A stretch of DNA of 7,977 nucleotides, from the NCBI GenBank assembly GCA_020444775.1, contig JAGRHX010000991.1, positions 1-7,977 on the forward strand. Direction: 5' to 3'. Positions 1 to 4,916 of the stretch are shown piece after piece. The stretch's first letter is position 1. Each line of letters starts with the position of its first letter. Under the pieces are notes generated by a model. It was not told where the DNA came from, did not search any database, and saw only the letters and a program-made list of their open reading frames with translations. This DNA is from Gammaproteobacteria bacterium (lineage in GTDB: Bacteria; Pseudomonadota; Gammaproteobacteria; HK1). A program made the position numbers and the translations under genes.

Positions 1-115
1 GGCTGTCCGGGCGGTTGAACTTGATCCAGACGATGCCGTTGTCGTCCTTCTCGTACAGCAGATAATCGACCAGTCGCGGGCCGGTGGCGGGGCTCTTCGG
101 GCTGTGGGTGCTCAT
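1..115 (-). CDS. Crotonase (enoyl-CoA hydratase/isomerase) family protein, N-terminal part only
   Basis: Only the first 38 codons are in the window; the gene continues past the left edge. The start ATG is the reverse complement of positions 113-115. The protein opens with a low-complexity stretch (MSTHSPKSPATGP) and then reads LVDYLLYEKDDNGIVWIKFNRPDS. The end of this, a charged strand followed by 'IVWIKFNRP', is the usual first beta-strand and N-R-P turn of crotonase-fold enzymes, which hydrate or isomerise enoyl-CoA thioesters in the cytoplasm. The oxyanion-hole and catalytic glutamate regions lie outside the window, so the reaction cannot be assigned. A good SD motif sits 6 nt upstream. 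The gene is divergent from the adenylate cyclase. Its CoA chemistry matches the operon at 3344-7006, but linkage is inference. The family call rests on about 20 residues. Confidence 0.65.
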   Translation of the reverse strand, partial: MSTHSPKSPATGPRLVDYLLYEKDDNGIVWIKFNRPDS

Positions 116-121
116 GAATGC

Positions 122-127
122 TTCCTC
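122..127 (-). promoter_or_regulatory. Shine-Dalgarno site of the crotonase-family gene
   Basis: On the minus strand GAGGAA is followed by 6 nt and then the ATG at 115-113. This is a near-ideal SD spacing. It fixes the start of the partial crotonase gene, for which little other sequence is visible. Confidence 0.6.
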
Positions 128-172
128 GTTTTCCGTCTTCGCGGGTTGCGGTGGAGATGGTGGTACGGCTGC

Positions 173-192
173 GGCACGCGCCGACGCGTGCC
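173..192. promoter_or_regulatory. Perfect 8-bp inverted repeat, candidate operator
   Basis: GGCACGCG at 173-180 and CGCGTGCC at 185-192 are exact reverse complements separated by the 4-nt spacer CCGA. The dyad lies about 58 bp upstream of the crotonase start and about 156 bp upstream of the cyclase start, a natural place for a dimeric transcription factor in a divergent region. It could equally form a GC-rich RNA hairpin, but no T-run follows it on either strand, so a rho-independent terminator is unlikely. No regulator gene is present in the window to pair with it. Confidence 0.4.
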
Positions 193-310
193 CGGGTCGG
201 CCGAGACCGGTGTCGGACCGCTATCGGGCGTCATCGCCCCGGTCCGAGCCCGTCCGGAATCGGCAGCCCCGATCATGGCATACCCGCGGCTCGCCGCGGC
301 TGTATCCGGC

Positions 311-324
311 GCGTGCCGTCACGC
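311..324. promoter_or_regulatory. Short inverted repeat related to the 173-192 dyad
   Basis: GCGTG at 311-315 and CACGC at 320-324 are reverse complements with a 4-nt spacer (CCGT). The spacer length equals that of the dyad at 173-192, and the core GCGTGCC recurs. The site is 25-38 bp upstream of the cyclase start codon. A 5-bp dyad is easily found by chance in such GC-rich DNA, so the call depends on its resemblance to the larger dyad. Confidence 0.2.
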
Positions 325-348
325 ACCCGCTGAAGACGACACGCGTCC

Positions 349-2112
349 ATGAGCCGTGCACAGGCGCTGCTCGGCTATCTGCTGATTCTGGCCCTCGGCG
401 CATTGATCATGGCAAGCCCGTTGCCGCAACGCGCCAGCAACGCGCTCGACGACATCTTGTTCACGGCCACACGTGCCGTTCACGGCGATGGGCGGCCGAT
501 GCGGCAGCCGGACGTGGTGGTGATCGGCATCGACGAGGCCACGGTCGCCGCCCTCGCCGAGCCGCTCGCGCTCTGGCACCGTCACCTGGGCAAGCTGATC
601 GACGCGGTACGACGCGCCGGCGCCCGTGCTTTGGTGATGGACGTGGTGCTCCCCGATCGCAGCTTCGACGCCATCCTGCCCGGTCAGGATCAGCTGCTCT
701 TGCGGGCCCTGCTCGAAGCTCGCGACGAATTGCCGCTGGTGATTGCGCAGACCGTCGATCGAAGCGGACTACAGCGCGCCATCTTCGCGCCGATCGTCGC
801 CATCGCCGGTGAAGACAGCTTTGGGCTTGCGCTGCTCGAGCCGGATGCCGACAGCGTGATCCGCACCGCCGGCTCACACATCGGTGGCGCCCACGGTGCG
901 TTCACCACCATGACCGGGAGACTCGCGCGGATCCTCGATGAGGACGCCCCCATGGGCCACATCGATTTCAGCCTCGGACCGAAGCTCAGCTACCTGTCGA
1001 TGCGCACGGTGCTGGAGGCGGTCGATAGCACAGATGAGCCGGGTCTGAGCGAGATGCTCGAGGACCGCGTCGTCTACCTGGGCTCGGTGCTGCCGTTCGA
1101 GGACCGGCATCACAGCCCCGTGCCCCTGGCCGCCTGGGCACCGACGGATCGTCTGGTGCCCGGCGTGCTGCTGCACGCGCAGATCGGCCGCAGCCTGCTG
1201 AACGGTGGACTGATCCGACCGGCGCCGGACTGGCTGGCATGGAGCCTCGCGCTGCTGGCCAGTCTCGCCTGGTGGCTGGCCGCGTATGCCTGGCGGGGCC
1301 TGCTGGTGGGCGTCGCCCTGCTCGCGTGCCTGACCCTGCTGGCCGGCCTGAGCCTGCTCGAGGGACTGCACCCGCCGGCCGGCGGCGTGCTGCTGATCGC
1401 GACGCTCGCCTTCGCCGCCCGAGCGGGATTGCAGAGCGGCTCGGCGCTGCTCGAACGCCGACGACTCAGACAGAGCTTCGCGCCCTATGTGAGCCCCGCG
1501 GTCCTGCAGGCGATACTCAGCGGGCGAATCGACGCCCGCACCCGTGGTGAGCGCAGACGCGTCTGTGTGCTGTTCTCGGACATCCGCAGCTTCACCACGC
1601 GCAGCGAGTCACAACCGCCCGAGGCGATCGTCGATCTGCTGAATCGCTACTTCGAGGCCATGACCGCCTGTGTGCACGCCAACGGCGGCACGGTGGACAA
1701 GTTCATCGGCGACGGATTGATGGCCTTCTTCGGCGCGCCGGCCGACAGCAGCAATGCGAGCCTCGACGCTTTCCGGGCCGCTGAATGCATGATCCAGAAG
1801 CTGCAAGCGCTCAATCGGGCCTTGCAGTCCGACGGCATCGAACCGGTGGCAATCGGTATCGGCCTGCACAGTGGCGATGCCGTGGTCGGCCACGTCGGCT
1901 CGTCGGAGCGCCACGAGTACACCGTGATCGGCGACACCGTGAACACGGCGGCGCGTCTGGAGGGACTGACCAAGGATCTCGGTTACACGATTCTCTGCTC
2001 GCAAAGCGTCGCCGATGACCTGTGCGGGATCACCCATCTGACACCGCTTGGGGCGCAAGCCGTCAAGGGACGGGCACCGGTCACGGTACACGCCGCGTAT
2101 CCTGTCGCATGA
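349..2112 (+). CDS. CHASE2-domain class III adenylate cyclase, membrane-bound
   Basis: The 587-aa product converts ATP to cAMP and diphosphate at the inner membrane. One N-terminal membrane segment (about 5-21) leads to an extracytoplasmic CHASE2 sensor (about 30-280). Three closely spaced membrane segments follow (about 295-313, 317-336, 342-357), then a short linker with FAPYVSP (377-383) and the cyclase catalytic domain (about 400-585). All key class III residues are visible: metal-binding D411 in FSDIRSFT, K451 and second metal-binding D455 in DKFIGDG, then D529 in YTVIGDTVN, N532 and R536. The K451/D529 pair is the ATP-selecting combination; guanylate cyclases usually carry E and C there. 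The ATG at 349 is the first start after an in-frame TGA at 331-333, so the N-terminus cannot be longer; its SD is weak. The exported protein gene 132 bp downstream is the likely partner. The signal sensed is unknown. Confidence 0.95.
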   Translation: MSRAQALLGYLLILALGALIMASPLPQRASNALDDILFTATRAVHGDGRPMRQPDVVVIGIDEATVAALAEPLALWHRHLGKLIDAVRRAGARALVMDVVLPDRSFDAILPGQDQLLLRALLEARDELPLVIAQTVDRSGLQRAIFAPIVAIAGEDSFGLALLEPDADSVIRTAGSHIGGAHGAFTTMTGRLARILDEDAPMGHIDFSLGPKLSYLSMRTVLEAVDSTDEPGLSEMLEDRVVYLGSVLPFEDRHHSPVPLAAWAPTDRLVPGVLLHAQIGRSLLNGGLIRPAPDWLAWSLALLASLAWWLAAYAWRGLLVGVALLACLTLLAGLSLLEGLHPPAGGVLLIATLAFAARAGLQSGSALLERRRLRQSFAPYVSPAVLQAILSGRIDARTRGERRRVCVLFSDIRSFTTRSESQPPEAIVDLLNRYFEAMTACVHANGGTVDKFIGDGLMAFFGAPADSSNASLDAFRAAECMIQKLQALNRALQSDGIEPVAIGIGLHSGDAVVGHVGSSERHEYTVIGDTVNTAARLEGLTKDLGYTILCSQSVADDLCGITHLTPLGAQAVKGRAPVTVHAAYPVA

Positions 2113-2153
2113 TTCGCGCTATCGACACCATGGCGTATCTATGGCACCCCTAT

Positions 2154-2175
2154 CCTATGTCGCCCCTATGTCGCC
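2154..2175 (+). repeat. 11-bp perfect tandem duplication upstream of the exported-protein gene
   Basis: CCTATGTCGCC occurs twice head to tail at 2154-2164 and 2165-2175, between the cyclase stop and the next start. The surrounding 2113-2244 stretch also contains a further CCCCTAT-type sequence just upstream. It may be a replication-slippage duplication or a repeated protein-binding site. No good promoter is recognisable here; a TCGACA at 2122-2127 resembles a -35 box but has no -10 at proper spacing. Confidence 0.5.
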
Positions 2176-2234
2176 ACCAACAGCACCCCGATGACACCGG
2201 TTGCGCGGGCGCACTCGCCTCGCGCGTCACCCGC

Positions 2235-2238
2235 GGAG
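2235..2238 (+). promoter_or_regulatory. Shine-Dalgarno site choosing the start at 2245
   Basis: GGAG lies 6 nt before the ATG at 2245. An upstream in-frame ATG at 2191 has no SD-like sequence before it and would only lengthen an already long pre-signal region, so 2245 is preferred. Confidence 0.5.
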
Positions 2239-2244
2239 CCCAGC

Positions 2245-3150
2245 ATGCCCGGATTCGATGACCTGCTACGGCTGTTGCCGCCATCTACCCGCCACCGGGC
2301 CTCACGACTCGTTCGGGGCTTTGCCGTGCTGGCGCTGTGTCTGCACGCGCCCGGGCTCGCGGCGAGCCCGGTGGCGATGGTCTCGCACTGCGAAGGTCAG
2401 ATCAGCATCATTGCGGACGGGCGCTCGAGCCCCTGCACGCTGCTCAGCTATCTGGACTCGGCAACCCGCCTGAAGCTGGGCGCGAACGCCCTGGTGAAGC
2501 TGGTGTATTTCGACAAGGCACTGGAGATCCCCGTGCGAGGCCCCATCGAGGTCGCGGTCGAGGTCGCGGTCGATGTCGCACAAGACCCGGCAGGCGTACG
2601 CAGTCTGGCCCTGGTCCGTGACACCGGTCTGGTACCCTCCGACCGGCTGGCCCAGGCCTCGGTGGTGATGCGCGGCGGACATCGTATCGAGGGACTACGA
2701 CCGGACAATGGGCGGCTGTTGCAGGCGCCGACCCGTTTGAGATGGAGCGCGGTGCCCGGCGCGAGCCGGTACACGGTGGAGCTCACGGACGAGACGGCCG
2801 CGGTGGTGTTCAGCACCGACACCCGGACCACCACGGTGGCACTGCCAGCCGAGCTGCGATTCAGCGCTGGCGGCTACTACGAATGGCATGTTCAGGCGAG
2901 CGTAGAAGGCAGGCGTTTTCAGGCCGACGCATCCTTCGAGCTGGCCGATGTCTCCCTCCAGACAAGACTGAGGCGGCTGGCCTCGAGCGCCGCCAACTCG
3001 TTGACCGACGCGCTGCTTTACGGGCTGGTGCTCGAGGAGCTCGAGCTATGGGAGGCGGCCGGACACCACTGGCAGATGCTGGCCCGCCAGCATCCGGACG
3101 AGCCCGCCCTGCAAGACCGCGCGAAAGCAGCCCTCTCCGGTTCGCCCTGA
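2245..3150 (+). CDS. Exported FecR-like / FN3-like protein, probable partner of the CHASE2 cyclase
   Basis: The 301-aa product should be secreted to the periplasm. A basic stretch (R16-R24) and hydrophobic core (G25-L33) precede a likely signal-peptidase I site after A39 or A40. Residues about 43-100 resemble a FecR-type beta domain: a start with 'CEGQISII', then 'ATRLKLGANALVKLVYFD' and 'EIPVRGP'. C49 and C64 might form a disulfide. Residues about 153-236 look like an FN3/Ig-like domain ('LRWSAVPGASRYTVEL', then 'GGYYEWHVQA'). The tail (about 245-298) is helical with TPR-like spacing ('LYGLVLEELELWEAAGHHWQMLARQHPDEPA'). From recall, FecR-domain proteins are often encoded beside CHASE2 proteins, so it probably presents or modulates the signal for the upstream cyclase; that is inference. 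It shows no catalytic motif. The stop lies inside a 15-bp tandem repeat that supplies further in-frame TGAs. Confidence 0.7.
   Translation: MPGFDDLLRLLPPSTRHRASRLVRGFAVLALCLHAPGLAASPVAMVSHCEGQISIIADGRSSPCTLLSYLDSATRLKLGANALVKLVYFDKALEIPVRGPIEVAVEVAVDVAQDPAGVRSLALVRDTGLVPSDRLAQASVVMRGGHRIEGLRPDNGRLLQAPTRLRWSAVPGASRYTVELTDETAAVVFSTDTRTTTVALPAELRFSAGGYYEWHVQASVEGRRFQADASFELADVSLQTRLRRLASSAANSLTDALLYGLVLEELELWEAAGHHWQMLARQHPDEPALQDRAKAALSGSP
2548..2580 (+). repeat. 12-bp in-frame tandem repeat coding EVAV-EVAV-DVA
   Basis: GAGGTCGCGGTC occurs at 2548-2559 and 2560-2571, followed by a partial, diverged third copy GATGTCGCA at 2572-2580. It codes an alternating acidic/hydrophobic strand (residues 102-112) right after the FecR-like segment of the exported protein. 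The unit keeps frame, so expansion or contraction would lengthen or shorten a beta-strand without breaking the gene. Confidence 0.6.
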
Positions 3151-3184
3151 TCCCGTTCTAGCTGATCCCGTTCTAGCTGATCCG
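3147..3184 (+). repeat. 15-bp tandem repeat spanning the stop codon, 2.5 copies
   Basis: CTGATCCCGTTCTAG is repeated exactly at 3147-3161 and 3162-3176, and the first 7 bases of a third copy (CTGATCC) follow at 3177-3183 before divergence. The unit length is a multiple of three and the first copy contains the TGA stop of the exported-protein gene. The gene is therefore followed by two additional in-frame TGA codons at 3163 and 3178. This looks like a slippage duplication at the 3' end of the gene. Confidence 0.7.
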
Positions 3185-3237
3185 GCTCTCCTGAGTCGCG
3201 TCGTCGCTGCATGCCCCGTGGGTGCAATCGAATTTCG

Positions 3238-3243
3238 TATACT
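3238..3243 (+). promoter_or_regulatory. Candidate sigma70 -10 box for the ThDP/lyase/CoA-transferase operon
   Basis: TATACT at 3238-3243 matches five of six bases of the TATAAT consensus and sits in the only AT-richer patch of the intergenic region (from 'GAATTTCG'). No good -35 hexamer is present at 16-18 bp upstream, and the extended TGn element is missing, so it may need an activator or may not be a promoter. Transcription from it would give a leader of about 90 nt before the ATG at 3344. Confidence 0.3.
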
Positions 3244-3267
3244 CTAGCCCGTGTCTGGATTGCCCAT

Positions 3268-3286
3268 GCCTGGATCGCACCCAGGC
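3268..3286 (+). other. Hairpin in the putative operon leader
   Basis: GCCTGG at 3268-3273 pairs with CCAGGC at 3281-3286 around a 7-nt loop. It lies between the candidate -10 box and the ThDP enzyme start, within the expected leader RNA. No T-run follows, so it is not a simple terminator. It could also be an operator dyad. The repeated TGGA-containing sequence around it (TGGA at 3256, 3271 and 3288) adds some structure, but nothing I recognise as a riboswitch. Confidence 0.25.
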
Positions 3287-3295
3287 TTGGACGCC

Positions 3296-3323
3296 CCAAT
3301 GCTGCGAGACCAATGCTGCGAGA
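3296..3323 (+). repeat. 14-bp perfect tandem duplication in the operon leader
   Basis: CCAATGCTGCGAGA occurs twice head to tail at 3296-3309 and 3310-3323, ending 20 bp before the ATG at 3344. Each copy contains an ATG, at 3299 and 3313, in different frames because 14 is not a multiple of three. The copy at 3299 is in frame with the ThDP gene and could start a 15-codon longer form, but it lacks a good SD. Confidence 0.65.
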
Positions 3324-3329
3324 ACCCGC

Positions 3330-3334
3330 GGGAG
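3330..3334 (+). promoter_or_regulatory. Shine-Dalgarno site choosing the start at 3344
   Basis: GGGAG lies 9 nt before the ATG at 3344. The frame is open further up to a GTG at 3251, but the encoded extension is proline-rich and unlike the family, whose members typically begin 'MNGAESL' as seen at 3344. Confidence 0.5.
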
Positions 3335-3343
3335 ACTGAATCG

Positions 3344-4888
3344 ATGAATGGCGCTGAGAGCCTGGTCCACACGCTGCTCGAGGGTGGCGTCGATGTGTGC
3401 TTCGCCAACCCTGGCACCTCCGAGATGCATTTCGTCGCGGCCCTGGACCGCATCGAAGGCATGCGTTGCGTGCTGTGTCTGTTCGAGGGCGTGGTGAGCG
3501 GCGCGGCCGACGGCTACGCGCGCATGACCGGCAGACCGGCTGCCACCCTGCTGCATCTGGGCCCGGGCCTGGGCAACGCGCTCGCCAACCTGCACAACGC
3601 CAAGAAGGCCCGCTCGCCGATCGTCAACGTGGTTGGCGAGCACGCCACCTATCACATCCAGTACAACACGCCGCTGACCTCCGACATCGCAGGTATCGCG
3701 CGACCCGTATCCGGTTGGGTGGACACCGCCAGCACCCCCGAGAGCGTCGGTCCCAAGGGCGCCGAGGCGATTGCCGCCGCGCGCACCGCGCCCGGTCAGG
3801 TCGCGACCTTGATCCTGCCGGGCGACGCCGCCTGGACCGAAGGTGGCGTGGTTGGCAAGGTGCCGACGATCCCCGAGCGGGATCCGATCGACGCAACCCA
3901 GGTCGACCAGGCCGCGCAGGCTCTGCGCGGCGCGGGCAAGAGCCTGTTGCTGCTCGGCGCCGGTGCCCTGTTCGAGGCACCGCTCGAGCTTGCCGGTCGG
4001 ATCGCCGCGGCGACCAGCTGCGATGTGATGGCCGAAGGCATGAACACCCGTCTGCAACGCGGCGCCGGTCGTCTGGCCGTGAATCGCATTCCGTACCCGG
4101 TGGATCAGGGCTTGGAGACGCTCGCGCCCTATCAGCGCATCGTGCTGATCGGCGCCGGCGTGCCAGCGGTCTTCTTCGCTTACCCGAACAAGCCCAGCCT
4201 GCTCGCGCCAGAACACTGCCAGACCCTGGCCCTGGCACGCCCCGACCAGGACTGCCAGGCGGCCCTGCAGGCCCTGGCCGACGCGGTCGGCGCCCGCCCG
4301 GGCACGGCGCGCCTGCAACAGCCCGAGCGACCGCAGCGACCGAGCGGACCGATGACGCTCGAAGCCATCGCCTCCGCAATCGGCGCCCTGCTCCCGGAGA
4401 ACGCCGTGGTGGTGGACGAGAGCATCACCACCGGACGCAACTTCTACCCCTTCACCTGCGGTGCGCCACCGCATGACTGGCTACAGAACCGCGGCGGCTC
4501 GATCGGCATCGGCCTGCCGATGGCCACCGGCGCCGCGATTGCCTGCCCGGACCGCAAGGTGATCTGCCTGGAGAGCGATGGCAGCGCCATGTACAACCCA
4601 CAGGCGCTGTGGACCCAGGCCCGGGAGGGACTCAACGTCACCACCTTGGTGTTCGCCAACCGGGCCTACAACATCTTGCGCGGCGAGCTGCGCAACGTCG
4701 GCGCCCAGAACCCCGGACCGCGCGCCAACGACATGCTCTCGCTCGACAGACCTACCCTGGACTTCGTCGCCCTGGCCAAGAGCATGGGTATCGAGGCGGT
4801 GCGAGTCGACAACGCCGACGATCTGTACACGGCATTCGAGCGTGGGCTGTCCATTCAAGGGCCCGCCGTCATCGAGGTCGTCATCTGA
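3344..4888 (+). CDS. ThDP-dependent enzyme, short 'acetolactate synthase large subunit' (IlvX-like) family
   Basis: The 514-aa product has the three-domain plan of the pyruvate oxidase/AHAS superfamily: an N-terminal PYR domain (about 1-170), a middle Rossmann-like domain (about 185-320) and a C-terminal PP domain (about 340-514). The catalytic glutamate that activates ThDP is E48 in 'CLFEGVVSGAADGYARM'. The Mg/ThDP diphosphate motif is 'ESDGSAMYN' (D412-G413) with partner 'NRAYN' (N439-N443); the usual first glycine of GDG is S411. It is shorter than true anabolic AHAS (about 550-600 aa), and no regulatory small subunit is nearby, so a branched-chain biosynthetic role is doubtful even though databases tend to name this family acetolactate synthase. 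It resembles mycobacterial IlvX as I recall it. The neighbours, a lyase and a CoA-transferase, suggest catabolic ligation or decarboxylation of a 2-oxo acid or 2-hydroxyacyl-CoA. Family confidence is high; reaction confidence is low. Confidence 0.88.
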   Translation: MNGAESLVHTLLEGGVDVCFANPGTSEMHFVAALDRIEGMRCVLCLFEGVVSGAADGYARMTGRPAATLLHLGPGLGNALANLHNAKKARSPIVNVVGEHATYHIQYNTPLTSDIAGIARPVSGWVDTASTPESVGPKGAEAIAAARTAPGQVATLILPGDAAWTEGGVVGKVPTIPERDPIDATQVDQAAQALRGAGKSLLLLGAGALFEAPLELAGRIAAATSCDVMAEGMNTRLQRGAGRLAVNRIPYPVDQGLETLAPYQRIVLIGAGVPAVFFAYPNKPSLLAPEHCQTLALARPDQDCQAALQALADAVGARPGTARLQQPERPQRPSGPMTLEAIASAIGALLPENAVVVDESITTGRNFYPFTCGAPPHDWLQNRGGSIGIGLPMATGAAIACPDRKVICLESDGSAMYNPQALWTQAREGLNVTTLVFANRAYNILRGELRNVGAQNPGPRANDMLSLDRPTLDFVALAKSMGIEAVRVDNADDLYTAFERGLSIQGPAVIEVVI

Positions 4889-4903
4889 GCCACATCGACT
4901 CAC

Positions 4904-4909
4904 GGAGAG
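4904..4909 (+). promoter_or_regulatory. Shine-Dalgarno site of the HMG-CoA-lyase-like gene
   Basis: GGAGAG lies 7 nt before the ATG at 4917, inside the 28-bp gap after the ThDP gene. It decides the start: the reading frame is open far upstream inside the ThDP gene, but that extension is out-of-frame shadow sequence. The protein from 4917 begins as the family does. Confidence 0.65.
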
Positions 4910-4916
4910 CTTGATC

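Larger units (their letters stand above)
116..348. other. Divergent intergenic control region
   Basis: This 233-bp stretch lies between the starts of the minus-strand crotonase gene and the plus-strand adenylate cyclase, so promoters for both should be here. I found no convincing sigma70 -35/-10 pair on either strand. What stands out are two inverted repeats of related sequence (173-192 and 311-324, annotated separately) and a GC-palindromic patch where CCGCGG occurs at 284-289 and again at 294-299. Short open frames across this stretch lack family-like sequence, and I do not call a gene. Confidence 0.5.

Noticed and set aside
284..299. CCGCGG repeated 10 bp apart as a hairpin upstream of the cyclase
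   Set aside because: CCGCGG is self-palindromic and common in such GC-rich DNA, and the apparent stem does not extend beyond 6 bp.
84..812. 242-codon open frame overlapping the start of the cyclase gene
   Set aside because: The product is rich in R, A, G and P without structure, and it overlaps the well-supported cyclase in another frame.
2122..2156. Promoter formed by TCGACA (2122) and TATCCT (2151) upstream of the exported-protein gene
   Set aside because: The spacer would be 23 bp, well outside the usual 16-18 bp for sigma70.
2332..2343. Possible lipobox around C32 of the exported protein, which would make it a lipoprotein
   Set aside because: The residues before the cysteine are L-A-L. 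A lipobox needs a small residue (G, A or S) at the position just before Cys. A signal peptidase I site after A39/A40 fits better.
3251..3343. Longer N-terminus of the ThDP protein starting at GTG 3251 or ATG 3299
   Set aside because: The extension is unlike the family, lacks an SD and overlaps the tandem duplication, whereas ATG 3344 has GGGAG at 9 nt and begins with the typical N-terminal sequence.
3173..4474. 433-codon open frame on the minus strand opposite the ThDP gene
   Set aside because: It is antisense to a gene with clear catalytic motifs. Its product has no recognisable domain and a composition skewed to G, A, R, Q and H, as expected from the complement of high-GC codons.
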